From positions 1,426,001 through 1,490,000 of the forward strand of contig JALBUN010000023.1 in NCBI GenBank assembly GCA_025174535.1: a stretch of 64,000 nt of DNA. The letters are read 5' to 3'. The stretch is from Cantharellus purpuraceus (lineage: Eukaryota > Basidiomycota > Agaricomycetes > Cantharellales > Hydnaceae). Made by a program: the position numbers and the translations under genes. This document shows, piece after piece, positions 30,173 through 42,744 of the stretch. Below the pieces are notes generated by a model. The model searched no databases. It saw nothing but the letters and a program-made list of their open reading frames with translations, and was not told where the DNA came from. Every line of letters begins with the position of its first letter. The stretch's first letter is position 1.

Positions 30173-31906
30173 ATGATGACACCGATGAGATACGTCGTGC
30201 TTGTGCTCGGCGTGGTTGTGCGTGTCACATCGCCTCGTTCGCAACCAAGATCGCTGACAAGGAACATGTTTCTGCAGATCTCTCTTCATTATATTCTCAG
30301 CTTCTCGCATGAAGAATATGGGCAAGCTACATCCTTGTCTCGACTTACTGAATCGTTGCGCGGGAACAACTCACCCATGGCAGGGGGCAGGCCACCCACA
30401 CCTGGAGAATATTACCGGAACACCACCGTTCCGCCTCCCGATAGAAAAGCAAACGCTGTGTTTGTGGTTCTCGCGAGAAATTCGGACCTTCAAGGCGTCC
30501 TCTCGAGCATGAAGCAAATGGAGGATAGGTTCAATAAAAAGTTCCAGTATCCCTGGGTCTTTCTCAATGAGGAGCCGTTCACGGATGAATTCAAGCGGTG
30601 AGTTTGGTGAAGTTGGTGTTGATTACATTCTCATGGATGTTAAGATGGACAACCGAGCTCACCGGTTCTTCGACTCAATACGGCTTGATCTCAAAAGAGC
30701 AGTGGGTGCAGCCCGACTGGATTGATGAAGAGAAGGCGACAAAGGTCCGCGAACAAATGGTCGCTGATCGGGTTATATACGGAGGTGTGTGATCCAATGC
30801 AGTCGCCTTTCGTCACTCACAAGGGAGACTTTCGACAGGAAGCGTCCCGTGTGTCTTTGTACTTTCTTGTGCTACGCAGTTAAAGCTTATAAACTGAAGA
30901 TACCGTAACATGTGTCGCTATAACTCTGGAGTAAGTATATCAGTAACCGACTGACTCTAGGATGTTCAACTGATTCTTCTTCGACAGTTCTTCTTTCGTC
31001 ACGAACTCCTGAAGGACTATGATTACTACTGGCGCGTCGAGTGTGTGCACTTATTTCGAGACAGAGTTGGATTTCTAAAATGGTGTCTACAGACCGAATG
31101 TCCGGTTTTATTGCGATTTGGATTATGATCCATTCCTGATCATGAAAGATCAAAACAAAGTCTATGGTACTCCTGTTTCTTTCTCCTCGGATAAGTGTTA
31201 AGCCATGACTTATCAAGGGTTCACGGTCTCATTGTTTGAATATGAGGCCACGATTCCAACATTATGGGAGACTACAAAAGGTTTCCTCTTTATTGCTCCT
31301 CCCACGTTCTCACTGACAATATTTCCAATCAGAGTTTATTAAAAAACATCCCGAGTATCTCGCGAAGGACAATGCAATGGGTTTCTTATCAGCGGATGGT
31401 GGTGAAACGTACAACCGCTGTCATTGTAAGTCCCGAGTGTTTTTGTCTTCAACTATTACTCATAGGCATTATGTAGTCTGGAGTAACTTCGAAATTGGAG
31501 ACCTTAACTTTTGGAGGGGCGAGGCGTATATGAAGTACTTTGAGCACCTCGACCAAGCAGGAGGGTTTTACTACGAGGTTTGCATGTCTCAAATCTTATG
31601 TATATCTGACACTGAACCTGTACCTCAGCGATGGGGGGATGCCCCCGTGCATAGCATTGGTGCATCATTATTTGCTAGGAAAGACCAGATACACTTCTTC
31701 AACGATATTGGGTATCGTCACGAACCATTTCAACATTGTCCTCAAGGCGAAGCGCATGCTCGGGGCAAGTGCTGGTGCGATGTGAATGAAAACTTTGATC
31801 ATGAATGGTGATTCTCAATACGCATCCTTCATTCTCCTCAGTGATCCATGCTTACTTGTGTACGCTCAGGTACTCGTGTCTGAAGCGGTACGACGAGCTA
31901 TTCTAA
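30173..31906 (+). CDS. Golgi alpha-1,2-mannosyltransferase, GT15 (KRE2/KTR family)
   Basis: A type II membrane enzyme that extends O- and N-linked mannose chains in the Golgi. The start at 30173 gives MMTPMRYVVLVLGVVV; a 60-nt intron (GTGCGT...CTGCAG) then joins ISLHYILSFSHEEYG, completing the signal anchor. The catalytic region shows [112 protein letters not shown]-like nucleotide-sugar site, and APVHSIGASLFARKDQIHFF. The end has HEPFQHCP and CWCDVNENFDHEWYSCLKRY. About 445 residues. About seven introns. Confidence 0.92.
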
Positions 31907-32058
31907 ACACAGCAGTGCCAATAGGAGTATAACATTAGATGACTGATGGACTCTACATGTACCCATTTGTCGCGCCTCCTCGACCGATGGAGCTGTATTA
32001 CTCATCTGCTACGACGCAGACAAACTGATACAACAGCAATCCAGGGTGATCGCCTTTA

Positions 32059-35000
32059 CTATAGGATGGACTGCGAATAGTATTGATACTACAGTGATGT
32101 TAGAATGTGGGAATTTATTACCACATGAAAACGCACCGAATCGTAGAGCCTTGTCCATGCAGATCCTATGGAGGTCATGATTAAACGGTCCACATACTCG
32201 CCAACCAGCGAATGTGTCAGTGCTGGTTGAAAACGCTCTCGCAAAATTTCAGCCGTCTGTTCTCCAAAAGCGGCGAAACATGGAAGGGCAGAGTCTGGAA
32301 CCCGTGAGACATCAAAATCGGTCGATTGCATCCTCAGCCATACCTTTCTGCATCAATTCTACAATAGCTGAGGAAAGTTAGGTTCGTCTTCATTGTGGTA
32401 GACTAAATTGACTGACTAATGATTCGATCACAGTGTTTTCTGGCAGCCTCAAACCCATGACGAAAAAGTCGCTTGAATTCTCGGAAGGGTTCGCTGTCAA
32501 TTCCACCTAGCACTTCGACGTATTCTGAGGGTAACTTAAACGGGGCAGCCTCGAACCCTAGACTCAGTTTGAGGACAGGAGGACTATAGCGATGACAAAT
32601 GGTATTACCAATATTCCCGGGCGAATTTGATAGCATGAAGCCGAAATCAATGTCTGGAATGCTGTGAACTAGAGAAAACCGGGGTTCAATCAGAACATAC
32701 GAAGTAAGTGTCCATCCCTGTCAAGGAGTATGTTTCCATTGTGTCTGCGTTTATAACTTCAGTCGATAAGCATAGCAGAAAACAATCGGTTCCCTACCGA
32801 TCCTTAATTTGGAGTAAATATGTCACTATGGAATAACCTGGTAAGCCGCATAAGTCCATAAACCAAGATACATCAGAAGAAAAAATTAAAAATTATACCA
32901 GCAAGGGACTGGGCAAAGTTCCTTTGAGCACGAGCAAACTTAGCAGATGACGGATCGCCATAGGCCTACATGAGGACTGAGACTGAGAATTACAGAGACT
33001 AACTGGGACATGAACGCACGGATATGAAATGATCCAAAAGTGTTACATATCCCAAACGACCCTCTGCCAATCGTCGTGCATATTCGGCCTTTTTAAGTGA
33101 GTGGATCGATACTGCGTCCGTGATAGTTTCCACAAGCCCAGAGGCGGAACCAGTGATGAGAATTCGAAAACTGTCGATAATTAATATGCATATGACAGAA
33201 AAATCCGTCCAATCGCGACTGACTGTCGAACCCAGCAGCTGCAGTTTTCGTCTTTCCAGATGCGTCCAAACTCTCGAATTAATTGAACAGCCAACTGCTC
33301 TTGTCGTAAATCGGCGCCAGTTTTCACAATGAGAGAGACACAATCCCAATTCGCAAGATGTCCATATGGAGATCCTGCCTTGATTCGACTCTAGAGTTAA
33401 ATGCGTAAGCAGCTCCACACATCCCAAAATGAGTCAGATTCGAACCTTTTTTGTTGCCCACGATTCTCGGAACACAGCTGCAGAAGGATCCGCTTTATTT
33501 AGCTCACGCCGAATGATCCCTTCGTCCTCAGCTGTCTTGGCACTCCGGGCAATATCACGCAGGTTCATGATACCGCTCTCATCTGACGTCCGCATACGTT
33601 CCATCCGCTCCTCCTCCAACGCCAACATCTCCTGCATAATGCGATCCCGAATCGCTTGTGCTTCAGAGCGCTGCAATCGCATGCGCATGGCCGGAGCATC
33701 AGAACCTGTTCCGGCAGCAGAAGGTCCTGCGGTACCAAGGCCAGGAAGCCAGGAAGATCCTGGAATCCAGCTAAGGGCGGCAAGTGGAACAGTAGCCTCC
33801 GTAGTAACGGGCGCGGTGCCAGGGACGGGGATGGTTGTTACAGGTTCCCGTACAACATTAGAATTCAGCTGGGCCAGCATAACAGCAGCTGTGCGCATAC
33901 GCTCCGAGTAATCTTCTAATGAAAGCGAAGCGCGAGCGTGTCCATTTGACATAACCACTGAGGACGACGTATTTGGTGTGTGATTATCTGAACTAGTCTG
34001 TAAATTGCGAGTGTCCGATAAAGAACCGATATGCTCGGGAAAAGAGGCTTGTGGTGATAATTGAGGTCCCAGTGCAGGCGAGGAAGGCATTGAAGCTGCT
34101 TTCGACCAAGCTTCCATGTCTAAATCCTTGTTCTTACGAACAGCAGGCAGGGCGATCGAATCATTGAGAGCTGTAGCCTGTGATCGGAGGGAAAGATCAG
34201 CGCCATACAATTGTTCGACAACATCGACTTCCTCTTCTGGCTCTTCCTGAGGAGGGTCCATAGGGGTTGGAGGAATGATAGTTCCGATAGATGGCACTTC
34301 ACCATGATCGGTGCCTAAAGCATCTTGTGCTGTGTCATCCCTAAAGGCCGAAACGGACGTCCCAGCACCCGGACCGCCCGTCCAATCCGGAAGTTCCGAC
34401 GACACTCCACGGTGGCCGATTTCCTTCAGAGCCATCTTTCGAAGGACTTCCTTATTTTCTCCTCTCGATGGATCAAAATCAAGATCCCCATGTAGAATCT
34501 CTACAATCAAGAGATATGGTGCTCGCTCTGCTGAATTTAGTACAACACTTTCCCCAGGCGGTATTCGGATAACATGATGGTGGGGTTCCGATAGACCATT
34601 GGAATTTCGCTCAGCATCTGAAGAGTCGCACCATAGGGGAATACAGACCTGAAAGAAACATGATAAAATAATCAACATATATGAAACATTCTAGATAGGA
34701 CGTGAAGAATCAGGTTTTACCTCTGCGGGTAGCTTATGATTCAGGTTAATCAATTCGGCCCTCAACGCGCTCACTCTTGCAGGTCGAGGCACAACAAGAA
34801 GACGGTTGGCAATTGTCTCCAGGCCGAGAATAAATTGAATCTAAAATATAGCAAGGGCAATCAAGTTGTAAACCTGCATCCAGGCTAGTGAAGCCTACCT
34901 CGCCGCGTAAATAGTGACTTCGTAGCAGCTGGCCTTGAGAATAGATGTCATACCTTTTGAGAAGAAAGTCCACAGACATGGAACCGGAACGAACTGGGTG

Positions 35001-36155
35001 GTGGCGTTGTGCATCTGAGGGAGAGGTCATGTGGTAAGAGGATGGAGGCAAAGGGGGATCAAACTGTCCCAAAGGGTCGTCTGATAACCTTGAAGCCTTT
35101 GGGCCCAGCGTCGATTGTAAAGGCAGTGCGGGGGCCGTCTGAGCCCCATGAACTCGTTGCTTACGAGTACGACTTCCCGCTGGGTTCACAATGGAGGACG
35201 AAGACTTGGAAGGAGCGTTCACTCTTCCGGCGGCGGCTCCATTGAGGTTCCGCAGGTCAAACTGCTCCTCATCCTCCTCCATCTCCTCCTCTTCACTCTC
35301 CTTGTCGACGGTGCTCGTTTCCTTCGAATGCTGCGCCCCAGGAGCAGCCTCCTCCCCAGTCTCTAAATTTGGGGGCAGTCGGCGTGCTGTTGCATCCTCC
35401 CAACGCCCCTGGTCCACAGCAACCCTGCCCGTCAACCCCGCCACTTGAGGCATACCCGGAACACTAGCGAGGACACACCCCAAGCCCACAATGGCGGGCT
35501 CGAAGCGTGGCTTGACTTTCTTCCTTAGAAAGCGGGAGCGGGATGGCACCGCGAGTGAGGAATATGGTGCTGAGACCGGCGGGGGAATGTTGCCAAATAT
35601 GATCTGGTGACATTTGTCCAAGACACGCTGGCACACGATAAATGACGGCGTGTTGCGTCGCGTGAGGGCCATATCATTGAGCGATGCCTGCATGAACCAA
35701 AATGTCTAAAGTGCGCTGTTCCTTAAGAAGTACGTCAAGGATTGGACACCACCATGGAACTCACGAGCATAGAGATGTGTGTTGATTGCTCAGCACACTC
35801 GACTACAAAACGTTCCAGAGCAGCTGATTTCGAGGGTTTAGTAACAAGTAAATGGCTAAGAGTGTCCCATTAGGCCATCATAGCTATCCATGGTAGGAGC
35901 AGAGAAATGTTTACCAGACAAATCCCCAGACGTCCCATAGTTCCGGCGTTGGAAGCTCTCTTAGGCGACCAGTCAAATAGTGTGTGATACCTTGTGCAGA
36001 ACACGATGAGCTACAGAACTTCCAGAATGCCAAAAACTCGCAGTTTCCAACTCACCGATGTTGTCGGCATAGAGCCGAAGGTACTGCAAAGCAACATGCA
36101 CGCTGAAGAACGAATTACTCAAAAAAAGCCTCAACAGCAGAGCATGCGAATACAT
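32059..36155 (-). CDS. PIK1: Phosphatidylinositol 4-kinase Pik1 (PI4K-beta type)
   Basis: Makes PI4P at the Golgi and is needed for secretion. The start at 36155 gives MYSHALLLRLFLSNSFFSVH VALQYLRLYADNIG, the family's helical (LKU) beginning, then LRELPTPELWDVWGFVC and the Frq1-binding-like region FWFMQASLNDMALTRRNTPS. A long acidic and Ser-rich middle (EEEEMEEDEEQFDLRNLNG) precedes HYLRGEIQFILGLETIANRL and VPRPARVSALRAELINLNHK LPAEVCIPL. The C-terminal lipid kinase domain shows VVGSTPFGHL-type ATP region (SPYGHLANWDCVSLIVKTGA), DRHNGNILLDRDGHLVHIDF GFML (catalytic and activation loops) and ends YYSQSIL. About 1,050-1,100 residues and a dozen or more introns; exact joins near 32.7-33.4 kb are approximate. 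Confidence 0.92.
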
Positions 36156-36640
36156 AATTTAGTTGCTGGGGCTCGGAAGGATTGTAAGCTTTGGCTGGAA
36201 TATCATAAATTGTGGGTTTCGACTGTAGGTAAGGCACACTTAGCAGCACACCCGTGACTAAAAGATCGTGAGATGAGGCTGGTGGCGCTTATTTGTATTA
36301 GAAGCTCGAGAGTCAAGAGCCGCAAATCACACATCATAGCCAACGAGTCAGAAAGCGTGTTACAACAAAGCAAGACAGAACACAGCAAACGATACATTAG
36401 AGATACAACTAAACAGCAAAGGCAAACCGCGTGCGAAAATGTTGGATAGAAGACCACACAAAACAAATGGGTTGCGATGGGATAGCAGGTTGCAGCGATA
36501 CAAATACGAGAGCAATTGCGGGTCAAATGTTATAGCTGGAGGAGATTACAGTAATATTAGACCCTGTGTATACGCTTAAGAGTCGGAGGTTCAACTCACA
36601 TAAGAAGCGATGGAAAAAGGTTATATAACGGAGATAGCCG
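36156..36640. other. Intergenic
   Basis: This is 485 bp between the Pik1 start and the stop of the next minus-strand gene. It should hold the PIK1 promoter and no recognised gene. Confidence 0.4.
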
Positions 36641-38064
36641 TTACGAAGTGCCACGTCTCTTGACTCTTGCCATCTTCTCGTTCGACTCGTCAATCACCTT
36701 TGCCTTCAGCTGTCGATTGTCCAATCCATCCTTGGACGATTCGAGCTGGTGCCACTGGCAAGTGCCGTGCTCCATGTGACGCTTCAGAGCATCGTAGCGT
36801 GTAAAGGTTGTCTGACAGTCCCCGTTGGGGCAGATCAACCCATGCTCCCTTCCCCTGAAGACGACGAGATGCCAATGTGCCTCATCGACTGATATTTTGC
36901 CATCTTCCAGCCACTTCCACTCTTGCACAGCATGAGCGACCTTGTGGCGTTTCAGATCCAAATGTCGACCTGCTTCGAAGAGCCGCCTGCAAACCTGACC
37001 TTTACGCTCGCCGTACGTAAACGTGTAGAAACAGGTCATTTGGCAGTGGGAGCAGTCATCGCCACGGCAATCGCACGGTCCCTCCATGTAATCTTCTCCC
37101 CTATTGCATTTCGATTTGAGGGTCGGTTTGGAGGCCGGCTTCGACCGTCCCTTGGGGGCAATGGAGCGTCGGGACACCTTGTTAGAACGACGACTAGAGG
37201 GACCCGCAACCTCCCGCTGATGCTTGTCGGCGCGGCGGGATGGTTGAAACGTCCCCGACTCGTCATCATCCCCTTGGTTGCGGTTGTCGTCAGTATCGAT
37301 GTCCGTGTCGAGTTCGGGAGGAGGGGTACGCCGCGACATGTGCCGTTTGGGCGCAGGATGGTCATCCTCGTCATTGTTGACTTCCTCTCGCCGTTTCGCT
37401 TTCTTTCCAACACTCCGCACAGGGGAAGCGGCTGGTATGGTCACCATGCCAGGCTGTACCTCTGACGCCAGAGTGTCATGAGTAGGCGAGACGGCTTCAA
37501 GAAGCTCTTCATCCGACGAGGATGAAGGTGAACGGGCCTGCTCATCAAGATATTGACGGACACACTCATAGTCATGGAATGCATCCTTGGGGGCGATCGT
37601 GGTGAAGGGGTAGGTAGAATACCCCAAGAGTGCCGTTCGCTGCTCGTAGAACTCCTGCATAAGATGCTGCAGCAGTTGCTGACATGTGAGGCATGTCAGA
37701 ATCCTTTAATGTCAGCAACGGTGAGTTGTTGAAAAGTACTTACCGACTTGGCATCTTCTGCTAACCTTTCCTCCTTCTCATACTCGAGCCTCTGTGTCTC
37801 CTTCCACTCTGAGACCTCTGGGGTTGACAGATAGTCATCCAGAGGTGATGAACTTCGCCCCAGATAATCGGGCTCAAGGGTGGGGGTGGAACGGTGAGCC
37901 CTAGTCATATGAGGATGGCGGTAATCAGTAGAGTAGGATGTGTGGTAGGCAGAGGAAACAAGCAATCTATATAGTCATGGCATCAGTCATAAGGAACAAT
38001 GGAGCAACGCAGAGTCAGCGTCGGAGCCGAAATGGATGACTAACCTTGGCTTGGTTTGACTCAT
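36641..38064 (-). CDS. Zinc-finger-like nuclear protein, uncharacterised
   Basis: Three exons: MSQTKPR (start 38064), then LLVSSAYHTSYSTDYRHPHM onwards, then a long exon from QLLQHLMQEFYEQRTALLGY. About 430 residues. The middle is acidic and Ser/Arg-rich with several basic clusters (GKKAKRRE, PAPKRHMSRR, RRSNKVSRRS) that could act in nuclear import. The C-terminal third is Cys/His-rich: CDCRGDDCSHCQMTC, a GRHLDLKRHKVAH block, and CPNGDCQTTFTRYDALKRHM EHGTC, which looks like one or two C2H2 fingers. This suggests a DNA-binding protein, but no known regulator is recognised. Confidence 0.7.
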
Positions 38065-41000
38065 TGTTCTCGAAGCTGTTTGTGTTTCCATCTGGAGCTC
38101 TGAATAAAAGACAAAGGCGAGTGTATGGTAAGAGGGAGAGACAGTGAAACGATGAGACAAGGACACTGTCCTTTTAACCCTGCGACCGCTGTAAGAACAA
38201 TGCTTCCTTTGTTGCGACCCTGACTTTCACTTTTATGGTCACCCATATATGGTTTAGATTCTTTGCTGCTAGAGCTGTGATACTCCTCGTTTGACACTAT
38301 GGCACAGAATGCAGACACCTTGTGCCACAAGAACAGACATCTGATCCATGAGGCAGCTATCGTGAGTGCACTGGTATATCGACTCATGGCTCCTATTGCA
38401 TTTTTCCCGCCGATCCATTTTTCTCCCGAAAGAGAAATGGGCGCTCACCCCAATTGGTAGGATCCACAAGGCGCTTGGAGGATTCCGGATGGACAAAGGA
38501 GCAGTCTGGCAATGGTTCTGCGCGTATCGTTGCGGACTAGTTTCTTGTCGGAGCTGCACTGTAGCAAATTCTAGAACCTCTTCGCGAGGGAAACTATCCA
38601 CCCGGATGCGCGGCCAGGAACTTGAGGGGAAGGGGAGGGGGGGGAACACTCGGGGGTTTCAGTGAGGTGAGTTCAAATCTGGAGGTATTAGCTTAGCTGG
38701 ACCAGACTTCTGAAATATTGCCGGTACCGGGAAAGCGGATCTGCCAGTGAACAGCATTTGTATCGACGCTGCCAAACGAACGTGCGCTCATGCCTTTATT
38801 GACAAGCAACTGCGGGTTGGTTAAGGCGGCGTTTGCCGTGGATATTGAATGCATGCCCGTGATGCAGCCAGGGAACGAAGGATCGAATGGGAAGCCTCTG
38901 TTCTGTGTCTTCCGCTAATCAAAGCAGCCGTGGGGGGAGGTAGGACAATAGCGTGCTGCATGACTCGGGGATCCCAGGACACCCCGAGGAGTAAGCACAG
39001 CTTGAGTGCTTATTACTTCGATAGAGCATGAATGGGCATTGATTAATAATTGTAGTGCTCGCGGCATGCCCTCAGATTTGGCCTTCAAGTTTACTTTGCT
39101 ATGGTCGACTGTATACGCGGCTGGATGGGGCGCAAGTCATCGCCAGGTCTGCACGTCACAACACATAATTTATGGGTGGAGATCCGAAATCGGCCTTTTA
39201 ACAGCTTAAGGAAACCAGGGGATACCACAATGCGTCGGTGAATTCTTTGTGATCTGGGAAAGATTCACGTTTGGTCACGTGGTCCTTAAGCCTATACTGG
39301 TATTCTTTCAATATTTTTGCGAGTATTGTACATGGCACAGAGGCAAGCAACCAGTTTGCTAAACTCCTATGTCCCTGGGCAGTTGTTCACACGCAGTGGT
39401 TAAGCCAATTCCACTATATTCATTCTTGAAACACGATAAAAAGTGAGTTCCCGACCTACTGTAGTTACTTATAGACATGCAAGGCGATATTCGGTTAATT
39501 TTGGTTGAACACATTATAGATAGACCTTCTCAGCTTTTGGAAATCAGACCATTTCCACTCGCCCTGCGAGGGGCAATTTTGTCTTGCGGGAAGAACTCTC
39601 AACCTCCTAGTTTCCCTCCTGCACATGTCCGGCACCCAGGTGTCATTGTGGAATTCGTTGGATCCTTCATGAAGATACTTTGACTTGCATGCTGCCAAAT
39701 TACCAGATTTGAGGAAATCTGAAATTCCTACATGTGCCTCGAGGCGCTATTGGACAGCTTCTATTCCATGTTAGTTCGGACCGGGGAGAAGCACAAGAGG
39801 TGAGCGATTGTGAAATGAGGGGATTCGCCATATGTTCTGCTTCCGTTGCTTGGCTAGAGATCACCGCCCATTCCTAAAAGGTATAGAGTTTGTTTCTTGG
39901 TCCCGGAACCGGACATGCGGCTCACAAAAGACTTCCCGGGTTCCGTTGAAGTACGGACCGGTCAATCCATGCACTCGGTGCGTGGATTCTCTCCATTTTT
40001 TGAAGCCGCAGTTGGGAGCAAATATGTTGCTTGCTCAAGGACGTCGGTGTGGCAGGGGCAAGTTCGGATCCCTTTTCGATCCCAGTATACACCAGTCAGC
40101 GTGGCGTAAGACGGTAGGTACCACAACCCAGTTCTGCATGAGATGCAGGCGCTACCGATATCAACTGAGCCCGCCAGAACCGAGGCGATTGAAACGGGTA
40201 AAACTTTGAAGCTTGAAACTCGAACTTGAAGCTTGAATGTTAGACTCCAAGTCTATATCTGTGTGCTGCTGCTGCACACTCTGGCACAACTTTAGTATCT
40301 GTGAACGGAACTACATCATTTAGTACTATGTCAGAGCAAATTGGGTATCTCTATGTTTCTGATATCTCACCAAGTTCACACTTGACAAGCCTGTGCAGTT
40401 ATTTTTCCTCGTAATATATACATAGCAATGATGCCATCGACATGATTCTCCCTCTCTTGCAAATTCTGTGTGGTTGGCATACTGAAACTCTTCCAGGCCA
40501 CATGGCGAGCGCTAATGGCATTAGGCCCCGTTGTGGCAGTGTGGCCGCGTATTGTTAACCGCTCATAAACATAAGTATGCACCTAGCTGAGACCTAGAGT
40601 AGTACTATAGTACTTGTCAATGACTCACAGATACATTCGGCATGTCATCTCAGGCTGGGTATTGATTGGCACATGCCTGGCAGATCCCACGGCCTGACTA
40701 CCACCGACTGACGTACCCCTCCCTCTTCAGCTTCAGGCTTCTGGGCGCCCGCATGCAGCTGGGAAACAGAGCATGCAATAATCAATCAGTGACAAAGCCG
40801 GGTATCCGAAGATTAATTGCAGGGCAAGTACACCTGGCGCATCTGAACCTGGCTTGAGCGGGGCCATCCAACAGTGAGCTAGCGGGGAATGCACACGTAT
40901 CACACCCATTAGAAGACAAGAGGTTAACATTAAGCCCGTGATTACTGACAGCAAAATCAAGGGACTGGAATAATACCTGAGGGTCAAATTCGAACGTGAT

Positions 41001-41286
41001 TTCCATCGCGACGTGCCAAATTTAATTGTTGAGTCGATACTGCTCGATCCTCCTTCCTCATTCTCCGGGATCGGCTGACCAACATAATACCCAAGTAGTA
41101 TCAATAAGGTCACAGGGAGCAATGGTCTCAATACACCAGTGCTGATAGCAGATATCGGTCGCTGTTACCCCAACTCGCCTTAGAATCAAGACTCTCAGTT
41201 CATTCCTATGAAATACACATTCTCGCGTACACAGGACGAGCTGTGAGAAGCGCCAGAGTCTGAAAAGACGTGTCCGTTCGCGCACG
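38065..41286. other. Gene-poor stretch of about 3.2 kb
   Basis: No coding sequence is supported. Frames on both strands are short, lack domain signatures and cannot be chained by plausible introns. There is a small direct repeat of CTTGAAGCTTGAA type near 40206-40238. I could not find long terminal or inverted repeats by eye, so transposon relics are possible but unproven. It also holds the promoter of the zinc-finger-like gene at its left end. Confidence 0.45.
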
Positions 41287-42488
41287 TCATGGTCGGAAAT
41301 TGACCTCTGCAACTCCAAAGACCACATCCGGGATATCTGGCTCAGCATCCCCATCACTATCATCCAGGCCTGGTCTTTTTCCCTTCCCTGTGCCAAACGT
41401 TAATTTCATTATATTATATAACAAGGTATGCACACCCTTGACCGAAATGTCAGAACCCGTATCACTCCCGTAAGTTCTTCGGGTGTTAGGATTAGGCATG
41501 CTGATGAGCACGGATACCTGGAGTCTCTCCTCTTCTTTGGGCTGGTCCTTGGCACCACCCGCTGGGTAAATTGCCTCTGAATTGAGCTCCGCTTCCGATT
41601 CGTTCCGCTCCCCGGAAGGAACATGGAGAAGCGGCGGGGAAGGTGTTGTGAACGGACGTTGACTCAGCAGGCGAGAAATAAATAGTCTATGTGTACGTTG
41701 GCGTTCAGATGTAGGGAATGAGGCGGTGCTTCCATCTCCCGGAAGTGAGAGGGATTTCGGGTTGTTAGAAGACATCAGGGTTGCTGAAACAGGCTGCAGG
41801 GGCAAAAGGAAGAGTGGGACCTGATCAAACGTTTCCACTCTCCCAGGCACAGCGAAACGTACTTACCAGAATTCCTTCCCATCTTCCTTCCCCTTTACCA
41901 AGATTATCGGCATCAAGGCCGCCTTCATATGAGCTATCGTGTACCTGCTCGTGCTCGTCAACCCACACCTCCCATAACTTAGGTTTCTCTCCAAAATCAC
42001 GCCTCCGACCCCGTCCTATCCCGCCGGGACCATCTTCCAATGCACCAGGAATAAGTACTCCTGCAGCAAGGGCTTCTTCTATACGTCGACGGAACCGTCG
42101 ACGCAGGATGAACGATCTAATGCAGCTCTTGGGGTCAAATTCTTGAAACATTGAAAATCAGGGACCAACCTGATTACGATCGCACACGATACGGCTAATA
42201 AGAGAAGAAGGGTTGCAAGAAACCTAGAGAGAGATATAAACATGATTTGTAGGTAGTAGAACTGCTTAGGCGACCTATGTGCGCGGGAGCTAACGGAGAG
42301 AGACTTACGTGAATAGATATAACGACGAAGATTGCGTAGCGCTAGTTGAGAGTATGCACGTCAGGTCCACTGCGACATGAGTAAATGTGTTTTGCGCACG
42401 GTTGATTATTGCCTGGATTAGAGGTGGGTGCATTATTGAGAGAAGAGGTGGCGCTTTCAGACGGAGTGGACGACGTGATAGTCGACAT
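41287..42488 (-). CDS. Single-pass membrane protein, uncharacterised
   Basis: Start ATG at 42488. The spliced product begins with a Ser/Thr/Asn-rich lumenal or external segment (MSTITSSTPSESATSSLNN), then one strongly hydrophobic helix (LYLFTFLATLLLLLAVSCAI) followed at once by a basic stop-transfer patch (RSFILRRRFRRRIEEAL). The cytosolic part has GRRRDFGEKPKLWEVWVDE and a long Ser/Pro-rich tail, ending DIPDVVFGVAEVNF. Four introns are inferred, including GTGCGC...ACTAG and GTTGGT...CATTAG. This N-out, tail-in layout with an FGEKPKLWEV-like box seems common in mushrooms, but no function is known to me. Confidence 0.7.
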
Positions 42489-42744
42489 CTGCGAGATGAG
42501 TAGATTACAATGACCGTCACAGTTCGTTTGAGGTGGTCGTGAGGCTACGAGGTATTAAAGATACTTAAACGTCGCAACCAGAAGAAGCGACGGTGACAGC
42601 TTGAACGGCCTGCAATGGTGTACTTTTGCCCTGTGAGAAGTTGGTGGAAAGCCTGTGACAGCGTTGCCGCAGCCAGTGCTTACACAAACACGCAGTGCTT
42701 TTCCTTCCGCGGCTCTCGTCTCCCCGTGTTCGTTGCCACGTTAA
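42489..42744. promoter_or_regulatory. Divergent promoter region (membrane protein / OST3)
   Basis: This is 256 bp between divergent start codons; no specific element was identified. Confidence 0.35.

Noticed and set aside
33429..33911. 160-codon plus-strand open frame inside the Pik1 gene
   Set aside because: It is antisense to well-supported Pik1 coding sequence (Ser/Ala/Arg-rich composition mirrors the other strand) and shows no domain.
36923..37465. 180-codon plus-strand open frame over the zinc-finger-like gene
   Set aside because: Antisense shadow of the long exon on the minus strand; no recognisable motif and the opposite strand has Cys/His fingers.
38269..38665. Overlapping 126- and 99-codon frames in the gene-poor stretch
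   Set aside because: They overlap on opposite strands, lack domain features and cannot be extended by plausible introns.
40200..40240. Short repeated CTTGAAGCTTGAA units as a regulatory or CRISPR-like array
   Set aside because: Only about three imperfect copies with no regular spacers, in a eukaryotic genome; best seen as a small simple repeat.
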